From PALSA-129 sp050014595 (GTDB lineage Bacteria; Acidobacteriota; Terriglobia; Bryobacterales; Bryobacteraceae): 64,000 bases of DNA. A program made the translations under genes and the position numbers. The notes under the pieces are model-generated. The model ran no database searches. It was not told the origin of the DNA and saw only the letters and a list, made by a program, of their open reading frames with translations. Positions 7,801 to 14,908 of this stretch are shown piece after piece (within the stretch, counting starts at the first letter, position 1; every line of letters begins with the position of its first letter). Location: positions 62,001-126,000 of the forward strand of contig JBEKDA010000002.1 in the NCBI GenBank assembly GCA_050014595.1, written 5' to 3'.

Positions 7801-8854
7801 ACTGGCCGTCGGGAACCTCTTCGAGCGAGTCGTTGAGAATCCAGGCCTGGACGGCGCGGATGGGCTTGCCGATGTGTACTGGCGAGCCCGCGCGCATGGC
7901 GGCGCGCGTAGTGGTGACGGTGCATTCGGTGGGTCCCCAACCGTTGACCAGAAGTTTGCCGGGGGCCCAGAGGTCGGAGATGTCCTGCGGCAGGGCCTCT
8001 CCACCGAGATAGACGAAGGCTAGTTCGGGCAACTCGACTTGGGGATTCGCGCAGCCGATGGCGCGGAGCAGAGTGGGCGGAGGGCAGAAGACCGTGATGC
8101 GCTCACGGCGCAGCCAGCCGACCAGGTCGGGGCCGAGGCGGGCGGTCTCCTCGTCCATCATCACGAGGGTGGCGCCGGAGGCGAAAGCCAGCCAGATTTC
8201 TTCGACGGAGGAATCGTAGGAGGAGGAGGAATTTTGGGATACGCGCGCGTCGGGCGCGAGGTGGAATTCATCCAGGTCGGAGGCCACCAGGTTCGAAACG
8301 CTGCGGTGCTCGATCATGACGGCTTTGGGACGGCCGGTGGTGCCGGACGTGTAGATGGTGTAGGCGAGGCTCTCGGGCGTAAGCCACGCTGGCGGCGACG
8401 GTGGATCGGCGGGCGCGAGCGCGGCGGTGATGTCGAACCGGGGGGCTGCGCCGAAGTGGCCGCTGCGGGCGCGCTCCAGGCCCGCGGCGTCGGCGAGGAA
8501 GGCGGCCGCGGCGGAGTCTTCGAGGATCTCGCGAATGCGCGCGTCGGGAAAAGCCGGGTCGATACAGGTATAGGCTGCGCCGGCGTGGAGGACGCCGAGC
8601 TGGGCGGCGTACAGGTGGTGGGACCGGCGCGGCAGCAGGATGGCGACGACGCACTCGCCGGTAACGAGGGCGCCCAGCAGCGCGGCGATCTGGTGCGCCT
8701 CGCGAGCAAGCTCCGCATAGGTGATGAAGCTGCGAACGGGCCGGCCGCTATCGGGTGGGACCTCGACCGCGATTCTCTTGGGCCAGCGCCGGACGGCGTT
8801 GTCGAAGAAGTGGTGCAGCAGCAGAGGCCTGTTGTGGAGTGGTGCGTCAGTCAT
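4889..8854 (-). CDS. NRPS-like A-T protein with poly-lysine-synthase-type terminal region
   Basis: A 1321-residue protein. Residues about 1-505 are an adenylation domain: A3 'TSGTTGRPK' 169-177, A5 'NGWGPTEC' 304-311, A7 'YRSGDL' 387-392, A8 'KIRGYRVEL', A10 lysine K498. Residues about 520-590 are a carrier domain with phosphopantetheine serine S553 in 'LGGDSL'. The rest is membrane segments alternating with three hexapeptide-repeat (LbH) blocks, the layout of TIGR02353, found in epsilon-poly-lysine synthase relatives. There is no condensation or thioesterase domain. The amino-group-binding aspartate is present (D214), so an amino acid substrate is likely. By-eye code positions are D214 S215 E218 C257 V281 L283 G305 V313 T314 K498; E218 would suit a basic substrate, but that is weak. 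It may make a homopolymer or transfer an amino acid at the membrane. Confidence 0.85.
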   Translation of the reverse strand: MTDAPLHNRPLLLHHFFDNAVRRWPKRIAVEVPPDSGRPVRSFITYAELAREAHQIAALLGALVTGECVVAILLPRRSHHLYAAQLGVLHAGAAYTCIDPAFPDARIREILEDSAAAAFLADAAGLERARSGHFGAAPRFDITAALAPADPPSPPAWLTPESLAYTIYTSGTTGRPKAVMIEHRSVSNLVASDLDEFHLAPDARVSQNSSSSYDSSVEEIWLAFASGATLVMMDEETARLGPDLVGWLRRERITVFCPPPTLLRAIGCANPQVELPELAFVYLGGEALPQDISDLWAPGKLLVNGWGPTECTVTTTRAAMRAGSPVHIGKPIRAVQAWILNDSLEEVPDGQWGELAIGGVALARGYWNRSELTAEKFPVHPRLGRIYRSGDLAHRDSDGNLHCHGRIDSQVKIRGYRVELEEIEAHLAACPGVHAAACRIQDDGGQPLLVAFLLPSDSAVPPSPDSLKSILREIVPSYMVPARFGLLAKLPVTVGGKLNRAALPHLDPPAAAESAAAPPRDSMESLLAGAFGDILGQAVSIHDDFFASLGGDSLRAAQLVTRLRHLTPSTPVAVRDVYETRTVAALAERMRAAPPMAPAPAEKKTAVLPRGGHPFFSTVVQAVWLLLTFAVVAAAAYYVVFEAAPRLARGLGIFPLLLLAPAVFFAGLVVYGFLAVAASVLAKRLLVGAYRPLEEPVWGSFYVRNWMVQQLTRAIPWWLIEGTEFQLGALRALGARIGRRVHIHRGVHMSQGGWDLLEIGDDVTIAQDASLGLIELDAGHIVAAPISLGDGSTVDVRAGVAGGARLGAGAWLTALSWLPPGSTVPAGQRWDGIPARPAGHAPPVPAVTEHERTLSPFWHGLWMVLARYAIGTLPVLNLELLALLAVVSLQVDADRLTVWLRQPSAEFTPFLLVIVMASLSVPLSLLVEALILRLLGPVPEGVISRWSPSYIRVWLKPGILYSAGVWLSGTLFWPLWLRLAGMHIGPGCEISTILDVVPELVEIGPECFFADGIYLAGPRIHRGTVTLTRTRISKNTFLGNHAVVPSGQSLPENILLGVSTVADDRLVRTGTSWFGHPPFELAVREIITVDRSLTYDPSFIRYWNRVFWELLRFALPAAPTIAAMLWLQAIAIVEPVTPWPELLFWRVPLVTFAAGAALSLLVLILKWGLLGRVRPGQHPLWSCWCSRWDFLYVAWALYSRGALAALEGTLLLSWYLRAMGVRLGKRVVLGAGFSQVVDPDMLTIEDDATVSSTLQSHTFEDRVLKIDRVVIRRRATLGTNTVPLYGADIGAGTHVAPHSVIMKHEHLLPNLRYAGAPTRLE

Positions 8855-8938
8855 CGCTGGACAGCCTGCACGGAAGGCGGTGAAGAACGTGAATCCTGGA
8901 TGTGGAGCGCACGCACAAGTCGTATTGTAATCCGTGGA

Positions 8939-8976
8939 GCGGGCTTCCAGCCCGCAACGCCGACATCCTGTCGGCG
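8939..8976. repeat. Double-hairpin REP-like element (family C)
   Basis: Two perfect inverted repeats lie side by side: GCGGGCTTCCAGCCCGC (8939-8955; 7-bp arms, TCC loop) and CGCCGACATCCTGTCGGCG (8958-8976; 8-bp arms, TCC loop). The twin-hairpin form with the same TCC loop is typical of REP/BIME elements. It sits between the NRPS-like gene and the RelE-like gene. Confidence 0.7.
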
Positions 8977-9002
8977 GCGTGCGCCGGCGCCGGACAGCAG
9001 TT

Positions 9003-9278
9003 TCACTTCATCCGGCGGTAGACTTCCTTCCGGTCTCCCACCTTCACCACGAGCACCAACAGAACCTGGTCCCGAATCTGATAAATGACGCGATAGTTCT
9101 TGCCCGGCCCCACGTAGACGCGGTAGAGCTTCTCCTTCGTCTCCAGCTTCTCCACTCCGTGCGGCCGGGGATTCTCTTCCAGGCGGAGAATGTCCCGGTT
9201 CACCTGCCTTCGGACGTGAGGATCGAGCTTGCGGAGGTCCCTCTCACCGGCGGGAGTGACTTCAACGCGGTAGGCCAG
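9003..9278 (-). CDS. RelE/ParE-family toxin
   Basis: A 91-residue RelE-type protein: N-terminal strand 'AYRVEVTPAGERDLRKL', central 'RLEENPRPHGVEKL', 'YRVYVGPGKNYRVIYQI' and C-terminal 'VVKVGDRKEVYRR'. RelE toxins cut mRNA in the ribosome; ParE relatives inhibit gyrase. No ATG/GTG/TTG opens the full domain. The only full-length start is CTG at 9278-9276, seven bases after GGGGGA. A GTG at 9203 would delete the first 25 residues, including the conserved first strand and helix. The CTG start is therefore inferred. The gene begins three bases after the antitoxin stop. Confidence 0.8.
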   Translation of the reverse strand: MAYRVEVTPAGERDLRKLDPHVRRQVNRDILRLEENPRPHGVEKLETKEKLYRVYVGPGKNYRVIYQIRDQVLLVLVVKVGDRKEVYRRMK

Positions 9279-9281
9279 GAC

Positions 9282-9548
9282 TCAGTCCCCCAATTCCCGC
9301 ATGAGGTCCCGGAGAGGAATGGTCCCCTTCTTTTTCGCCTCTTTCAGAGCGGCGCGGGCGTCTTTCAGGTCCTGGCGGTCCAGCTCCTCCTGGGCCAGGC
9401 GCTCCAGGAGCCGTAGGTCATCCATGGGGATGACAGCGGCCAAGTCCTTCCCACGGCGGGAGACGATAGTCCGCTCCTTTCCGTAGGCGGCGCGGTTTAC
9501 GACTTCGGGCAACTCTTCCCGCGCTTTCGAGACATTGAGGCGTGTCAT
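9282..9548 (-). CDS. Phd/YefM-family antitoxin
   Basis: An 88-residue protein with the Phd/YefM N-terminal DNA-binding fold: 'LNVSKAREELPEVVNRA', then 'RTIVSRRGKDLAAVIPMDDL' and a charged helical tail ('LDRQDLKDARAALKEAKKKG') that would wrap the toxin. The ATG at 9548 is preferred over an in-frame ATG 36 bases upstream because AAAGG lies upstream at fair spacing and the protein then starts at the conserved fold. The toxin follows after three bases. A repeated GTAC motif just upstream is a likely autoregulatory site. Confidence 0.82.
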   Translation of the reverse strand: MTRLNVSKAREELPEVVNRAAYGKERTIVSRRGKDLAAVIPMDDLRLLERLAQEELDRQDLKDARAALKEAKKKGTIPLRDLMRELGD

Positions 9549-9554
9549 TGTGGT

Positions 9555-9576
9555 GTACCTTTCGTACAATTCGTAC
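9555..9576 (-). promoter_or_regulatory. Candidate operator of the Phd/RelE-like pair
   Basis: GTAC occurs three times at an exact 9-base period (9555, 9564, 9573), two of the copies inside TTCGTAC. Because GTAC is self-complementary the array is both a direct and an inverted repeat. It ends seven bases upstream of the antitoxin start codon, where Phd-type antitoxins normally bind. Confidence 0.4.
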
Positions 9577-9598
9577 CAGAACACTACCAGTATCGGAC

Positions 9599-9618
9599 AA
9601 TTTGGTTTCGTTCCGCAA
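9599..9618 (+). repeat. Degenerate copy of dispersed motif D
   Basis: AATTTGGTTTCGTTCCGCAA differs by one insertion and one substitution from the motif at 11410-11429. It lies between the toxin-antitoxin pair and the Fic gene. Confidence 0.4.
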
Positions 9619-9663
9619 GGCGCCGCGAGCGGGACGGCCGCTATCCCGTGTGAGTTCCCGATT

Positions 9664-10800
9664 TCACTCTCTGCCGCGCCGGACTGTGAACGGGTCTGGA
9701 ACCCGCTTCGGCTCTGTGAAGCGGGAACGGAGTTCCTTCAGAACTTCAGAAGCTTCGTACGATCGCCACTTTTTTTCCCCCGAAGAGACCAGGAGTCCGC
9801 GGTCCACCAGCAGCTTCAAATCTTTGGTAGCCACCTGAACGGATATGCCGGCAACGCTTCGATATGCCGCATTCCGAACCCGCAGACCGGATGCCGCATC
9901 CGAAAGCGCAAGAATAGTTCGCTCGGGCAACTTGCGTTTCTTGACTTCCACCTCAAGCGCATCCCACGTTTGCTGTACCTCGCGGGACCTTCGTAATATT
10001 GTAGTGGCTTGCCGGAAATGCGCCGTCAGACAAAACCTGACCCAAGGACGGGCATCACGACGCGGGCTCCAGTTGCCGGCTCCCACATTGAGTAGAACAT
10101 CGTAGTATTCGCGGGTATTACGACCGAGGTACTCCTCAATGCTGGAGAATTCGGGCGCCAAAGTGCCAGCCCGTGCCAGAATTAGAGATTGCAGGCAGCG
10201 CGCCATTCTTCCGTTGCCGTCCGAGAAAGGGTGAATCATCACAAAGTTCAGATGTCCCATGGCTGCGCGGACCATGCTCGCGGATGAATTGTCGGGCTGA
10301 TTCAGGGCCGCCACCAACTGGGCCATAAGACCGGGAACGAGTTGTGCATCCGGCGCTTTGTACACCACCTCCTTTTTGGCCTCGTCAACGACTTGAATTG
10401 GCCCCGGCCTCCACCGCCCGGGATTCTTGCTCAGATCGTATTCCATCATCATGAAATGAAGACTTCGTAGAAAGTCGGTGGAGTGCTTGAAATGTGGATC
10501 CGCGGCAAGCTGCAACACGTACGTCATGGCAGAGCGGTATCCGCGTACCGCCTTCCAGTCCGCGTCAGCCGCGTCAAGGGGATCGTCGCCTTCGACTGCG
10601 GCGATTGCATCTTCGACCGTGACATTGAATCCCTCAATGGAGTTCGATGCCCTGATCGCCCGAGCGAATAGCGCTCGACGCAGCAGCCCAGGCCATCTCT
10701 TGGGAGTCTGCACTGAATATCTCAAAGTTTGCTTAAGGTCGTCGATGCGACCGATAACGTCAATCTCTAGTCCGTCGAGCTTTGGAGCCTCAAAAAGCAT
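9664..10800 (-). CDS. Fic/DOC family protein, probable AMP-transferase
   Basis: A 378-residue Fic protein. The catalytic loop 'HPFSDGNGRMAR' (190-201) matches HPFxDGNGRxxR exactly, so the nucleotide-transfer site looks intact. The inhibitory helix 'SNSIEG' (52-57) fits (S/T)xxxE(G/N) and lies before the Fic core, making this a self-inhibited class II Fic enzyme. The C-terminal part (about 290-365) looks like a winged helix ('VQVATKDLKLLVDRGLL'), as in many bacterial Fic proteins. Such enzymes AMPylate target hydroxyls; the target here is unknown. It stands alone next to a toxin-antitoxin pair. A good promoter lies just upstream. Confidence 0.88.
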   Translation of the reverse strand: MLFEAPKLDGLEIDVIGRIDDLKQTLRYSVQTPKRWPGLLRRALFARAIRASNSIEGFNVTVEDAIAAVEGDDPLDAADADWKAVRGYRSAMTYVLQLAADPHFKHSTDFLRSLHFMMMEYDLSKNPGRWRPGPIQVVDEAKKEVVYKAPDAQLVPGLMAQLVAALNQPDNSSASMVRAAMGHLNFVMIHPFSDGNGRMARCLQSLILARAGTLAPEFSSIEEYLGRNTREYYDVLLNVGAGNWSPRRDARPWVRFCLTAHFRQATTILRRSREVQQTWDALEVEVKKRKLPERTILALSDAASGLRVRNAAYRSVAGISVQVATKDLKLLVDRGLLVSSGEKKWRSYEASEVLKELRSRFTEPKRVPDPFTVRRGRE

Positions 10801-10823
10801 AGTGTTATACCGCTTACGACACT

Positions 10824-10851
10824 ATTATATACTGTTGTTATTAGTATACAA
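10824..10851 (-). promoter_or_regulatory. Promoter of the Fic gene
   Basis: On the minus strand a perfect TATAAT (10829-10824) is preceded 16 bases upstream by TTGTAT (10851-10846). The region is strongly AT-rich against a GC-rich background, and the ATG follows about 24 bases downstream. Confidence 0.55.
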
Positions 10852-11095
10852 TATCGTTTGTAACGATGCTTCGCAATTGCCAACAGTTTGCGGGGACGTC
10901 GGTAAAACCCGATGTACTCTCCAACTCTCTGATCCAGCAACCCTTACGGTGAATTTGCATCCCTCCCGCTTCGCTTCTGACTGGCCACGCACAGCTACGC
11001 GAGAAAGCGGTCACAAGTAGTTTTCCCCGTAGAATCAATTACTTGCATGGTTCTGCTTGCCAGGCGCCTGCTAACCTGGAATTGGAGAGGAAACC

Positions 11096-11353
11096 ATGTC
11101 ATCATCGTCACTCAAACGCGCTCCGGCCTCGCGGACTAACCGGGCCCGCTCGCCGGGCCCGTCCACGCCGGAAGGGAACCGCCGCTCTTCCCAAAACGCC
11201 ATCCGCCGCGGACCGCTTGCCCGCTGCAATCGCCCTGTAAGAACGGAACACTTAACTTCTCGAATTGGCTTCGTTCGGGAAATCGCCATCTTCCCCTCCC
11301 AAGGAGGCCCTCGGCCCGAAAAAAGTCCTGTGACCGTCAGGGCGATGAAATAG
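11096..11353 (+). pseudogene. Remnant of a 'TPEG...NAxxHG' motif protein
   Basis: An 85-codon frame with a good ribosome site (GGAGAGGAAACC before ATG). Residues about 13-38, starting 'RTNRARSPGPSTPEGN' and continuing to 'SSQNAIRRG', match a motif common at the N-terminus of acidobacterial and planctomycete hypothetical proteins: NRxNAxxSTGPxTPEGK...NAxxHG. After that the similarity stops, and the frame runs through a dispersed repeat at 11263-11276. This looks like a truncated copy, though a small expressed protein cannot be excluded. Confidence 0.4.
11263..11276 (+). repeat. Dispersed motif D, copy 1
   Basis: AATTGGCTTCGTTC, identical to the first 14 bases of the copy at 11410. The opposite strand reads as an Asn-Glu-Ala-Asn motif in short frames. 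Confidence 0.5.
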
Positions 11354-11409
11354 GGACGCCCGCAAGCGGCGGCTTCCAGGAACGACCCGCGCGCGTCCCG
11401 GCCTTTCAC

Positions 11410-11429
11410 AATTGGCTTCGTTCCGCAAA
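11410..11429 (+). repeat. Dispersed motif D, copy 2
   Basis: AATTGGCTTCGTTCCGCAAA, with a partner at 11263 and a degenerate copy at 9599. All three are intergenic or in remnants. Confidence 0.5.
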
Positions 11430-11572
11430 CTGCTCGCCGCCACGCTCATGGCCCGAAAGGGCTAGCCAGCCCTGCTCCGGCGGCGTCTCCCCGGCATTTC
11501 GAGCGTTCGATTATCATAAGAGATAAGCGTCCGAGTGATAGCGCCATACAACCCAAGCCGGTGTAAGCCTTC

Positions 11573-14500
11573 ATGTGGATAGTCCGATTAGCCTTACGGC
11601 GTCCCTATACCTTCGTCGTGGTGGCGATGCTCATCGCCATTCTGGGCGGCACTGCGATCATCAGCATGCCGGTGGATATCTTCCCGTACATCGATATTCC
11701 GGTGGTCAGCGTGTTGTGGACATACAGCGGACTATCCCCCGAAGAGATGGAAAAACGGATGGTAACCATCTTCGAGCGGGCCATGACCACCACGGTGAAC
11801 GACATCGAGCACATCGAATCGCAATCCTATACCGGAGTGTCGGTCACGCGCGTCTACTTTCAACCGAACGCCAAAGTGGAAGTGGCGCTTTCGCAAGTCA
11901 CGGCGATCGCGCAGACGCTGCTGCGTATATTCCCGCCCGGCACCACGCCGCCGAGCATCATCAAGTACGACGCTTCGAGCGTCCCCATCCTGCAACTGGG
12001 CCTGCAGAGCGACACGTTGAGCGAGCAGGAGATCTACGACCTGGGCCAGAACTTCATCCGCACTCCGCTGGCGACCATCCAGGGCGCCGCAGTCCCGTCC
12101 CCGTATGGCGGCAAGACCCGGATGGTGATGGTGGATCTCAACCCGGATGCGCTGTACTCCCGCGGGCTTTCGCCCACCGACATCTCAAACGCGCTAAATA
12201 ACCAGAGTCTGATTCTTCCGGCCGGCACCGCCAAGATCGGCGACCGGGACTACCAGATCAAGGTGAACAGCAGTCCGCGGATTCTGAGCGAGCTCAACGC
12301 GATGCCGATGAAGGTGGTGAACGGCGCGACGGTCTTTCTGGGAGACGTGGCGCAGGTGCGCGACGGCTATGCCGTGCAAACCAGCGTCGTGCGGACCAAC
12401 GGAACCCGCGGGGCGCTGCTGACGGTGCTGCGCAACGGCAAGGCGTCCACGCTGGCGGTAGTGAACAATGTGAAGAAGGCGCTGCCGGGGATTCTGGCGG
12501 GGCTTCCGCCGGCGCTGCGGGTGCGGCAATTGTTCGACCAATCGGTGTTCGTGCGGGCGGCCATCAACGGGGTGGTGCGGGAGGCGATTACCGCCGCCTG
12601 CCTCACGGGCCTGATGATCCTGATCTTCCTGGGAAGCTGGCGCAGCACCATCATCGTTTGCATCTCGATTCCTCTTTCGATCCTGGTCTCGCTGATCGTG
12701 TTGAGCTTGGCGGGGCAGACCATCAACGTGATGACGCTGGGTGGGTTCGCGCTGGCGGTGGGTATTCTGGTGGACGACGCCACGGTGGAGATTGAGAACA
12801 CCCACCGCAACATGGCGATGAAGAAACCCCTGGTGCGGGCCGTGCTGGACGGCGCGCAACAGATTGCGGTGCCGGCCTTCGTCTCGACGCTTTCCATCTG
12901 CATCGTGTTTGTGCCGGTGCTGCTGCTGACCGGCGCGGCCAAGTATCTGTTCACGCCGCTGGCGATGGCGGTGGCGTTCGCCATGATGGCCTCCTATTTC
13001 CTGTCGCGCACCCTGATTCCCACCATGGTGCACTTTATGCTGCGGCCGGAAGTGAAATTATACGCGCAGGGCAAACACGGGGAAACGGCCGGCGGCAAGG
13101 GCCCCATCTGGAAGGCCCACTATATTTTCAACCGCCGGTTTGAACAGATGCGGGCATCCTACACCGTGCTGCTCGAGTGGTCGCTGGTTCACCGCGCGCG
13201 GGTGCTGGCCGGGTTCGGCATTTTTGTATTCGGTTCGATGGGGCTGGCGTTTTTTATCGGACGGGATTTTTTCCCAACGGTGGACTCCGGCCAGATGCGT
13301 CTGCATGCCCGCGCGCCTTCGGGCACGCGAATCGAACAGACCGAGCAGATTTTTGCGAGTATCGAGCGGGAAATCCGGCAGGTGATTCCAGCCCGGGAGC
13401 TCAGGGACATCATCGATAACATGGGGACTCCGAGCGGCATCAACCTGGCGTTTGGGGACAGCCCGACCATCGGACCCGGGGATGGCGACATCCTGATTGC
13501 CCTGGACCCGGAAAACCACGGCTCGACTGCCGAATATACCGACCGGTTGCGCAGGCGCCTGCACGAGAAGTTTCCCGACGTGATGATTTTCTTTGAAGCC
13601 GCCAACATCACCAACCAGATTCTGAACTTTGGGCTGCCGGCGCCGATCGACTTGCAGGTGGTGGGGCGGAACACGGCGGCCAACTACGAGATCGCGCAGC
13701 GGCTCGAAGCGCAGGTTGCGCGGATTCCCGGCGCGGCCGACGTGCACATTCACCAAGTGGTGGACTATCCCGAAATCCGGCTGGAGGTGGATCGCACCAA
13801 GGCCGGCCTGGTGGGGCTGACGCAGAAAGACGTCACCAACAGCATGCTGATTTCGCTCTCTTCGAGCGGGCAGGTGGCGCCCACGCAGTGGCTGGACTGG
13901 AATACCGGAGTCAGTTATTTCATATCGGTGCAGACGCCGCAATACAAAATGGATTCGCTTTCGGCGATCCTGCGGACGCCGATTGCGGCGGTGGGCAACT
14001 TCAGCTCCACCACGGCTACGTCGATGGCTGGAACGTCGGGACCGGCCGGGATGGGCACGGCTCCCAACCAGTCGTCGTTGGCCTATGGCAATCCCGGCGC
14101 GGCGTCGGGCGGGCCGGAGTTGCTCTCCAACCTGGCGAACGTCTCGCGCGGCATCGCGCCGGAAATCGTGAACCACTACAATGTGCAACCGGTATTCGAC
14201 GTGTACGCCAACGTGGATCGCCGGGATCTGGGCGCGGTGGGGTCGGCGGTGGAGGGATTGGTGAAACAGGCCTCCGCCAAGCTTCCGCGAGGCAGCACGA
14301 TCGATCTGCGCGGCCAGATCACCACCATGGAAAGCTCCTTCTTCCGGCTGGGGCTGGGGATGATCTTCGCGGTGGTGCTGGTTTACCTGCTGATGGCGGT
14401 CAACTTTCAATCGTGGCTGGACCCGTTCATTATTCTGATGGCGCTGCCGGGCGCGATGGCGGGCATCGTGTGGATTCTCTTCCTGACGCAGACCACTTTC

Positions 14501-14908
14501 AGCGTGCCGTCGCTGATGGGTTCGATCATGTGCATCGGCGTGGCCACGGCCAATAGTATCCTGATGGTGGTGTTCGCCAACGACCAGCGTGAAGAGGGTC
14601 TGGACGCCCGCGCGGCGGCGCTGGCGGCGGGACACACGCGCATCCGCCCGGTGATCATGACGGCCACCGCCATGATCATCGGCATGCTGCCCATGGCTTT
14701 GGGAATGGGCGAAGGCGGCGAGCAGAACGCGCCCCTGGGCCGGGCGGTGATTGGCGGACTGGTTCTGGCGACGATTACGACGCTGTTTGTGGTTCCGCTG
14801 GTGTACAGCCTACTGCGAAAGAAGGCCCCGGTGGATTACGAGCGGAGGATTGTGGAAGAAGAGCACGAGTACCTGCAGGACGAGATGATGGGCAAGGATA
14901 TGGCATGA
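11573..14908 (+). CDS. RND efflux transporter inner-membrane subunit (AcrB/HAE1-like)
   Basis: An 1111-residue RND pump: N-terminal membrane helix (about 9-30), periplasmic porter domain, TM block with 'GILVDDATVEIEN' (D401-D402, equivalent to the AcrB proton-relay aspartates), second porter half and C-terminal TM block. Two features are odd. The TM10 lysine of AcrB (K940) aligns with alanine A993 in 'VATANSILMV'. A Ser/Gly/Ala-rich stretch at about residues 803-843 replaces part of the second porter half, making the protein longer than the usual 1030-1060. It is the first gene of the operon; its stop overlaps the adaptor start (ATGA). It exports hydrophobic or amphiphilic compounds; the substrate is unknown. 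Confidence 0.92.
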   Translation: MWIVRLALRRPYTFVVVAMLIAILGGTAIISMPVDIFPYIDIPVVSVLWTYSGLSPEEMEKRMVTIFERAMTTTVNDIEHIESQSYTGVSVTRVYFQPNAKVEVALSQVTAIAQTLLRIFPPGTTPPSIIKYDASSVPILQLGLQSDTLSEQEIYDLGQNFIRTPLATIQGAAVPSPYGGKTRMVMVDLNPDALYSRGLSPTDISNALNNQSLILPAGTAKIGDRDYQIKVNSSPRILSELNAMPMKVVNGATVFLGDVAQVRDGYAVQTSVVRTNGTRGALLTVLRNGKASTLAVVNNVKKALPGILAGLPPALRVRQLFDQSVFVRAAINGVVREAITAACLTGLMILIFLGSWRSTIIVCISIPLSILVSLIVLSLAGQTINVMTLGGFALAVGILVDDATVEIENTHRNMAMKKPLVRAVLDGAQQIAVPAFVSTLSICIVFVPVLLLTGAAKYLFTPLAMAVAFAMMASYFLSRTLIPTMVHFMLRPEVKLYAQGKHGETAGGKGPIWKAHYIFNRRFEQMRASYTVLLEWSLVHRARVLAGFGIFVFGSMGLAFFIGRDFFPTVDSGQMRLHARAPSGTRIEQTEQIFASIEREIRQVIPARELRDIIDNMGTPSGINLAFGDSPTIGPGDGDILIALDPENHGSTAEYTDRLRRRLHEKFPDVMIFFEAANITNQILNFGLPAPIDLQVVGRNTAANYEIAQRLEAQVARIPGAADVHIHQVVDYPEIRLEVDRTKAGLVGLTQKDVTNSMLISLSSSGQVAPTQWLDWNTGVSYFISVQTPQYKMDSLSAILRTPIAAVGNFSSTTATSMAGTSGPAGMGTAPNQSSLAYGNPGAASGGPELLSNLANVSRGIAPEIVNHYNVQPVFDVYANVDRRDLGAVGSAVEGLVKQASAKLPRGSTIDLRGQITTMESSFFRLGLGMIFAVVLVYLLMAVNFQSWLDPFIILMALPGAMAGIVWILFLTQTTFSVPSLMGSIMCIGVATANSILMVVFANDQREEGLDARAAALAAGHTRIRPVIMTATAMIIGMLPMALGMGEGGEQNAPLGRAVIGGLVLATITTLFVVPLVYSLLRKKAPVDYERRIVEEEHEYLQDEMMGKDMA

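Larger units (their letters stand above)
10852..11572. other. Gene-poor intergenic stretch
   Basis: About 720 bases separate the Fic gene and the RND operon. It holds one short gene remnant (11096-11353) and two copies of dispersed motif D. Other frames have no recognisable motif. Confidence 0.5.

Noticed and set aside
13058..14635. 525-codon minus-strand open frame opposite the RND pump
   Set aside because: Arg/His/Gln-rich shadow with no recognisable motif, lying wholly inside a well-supported gene.
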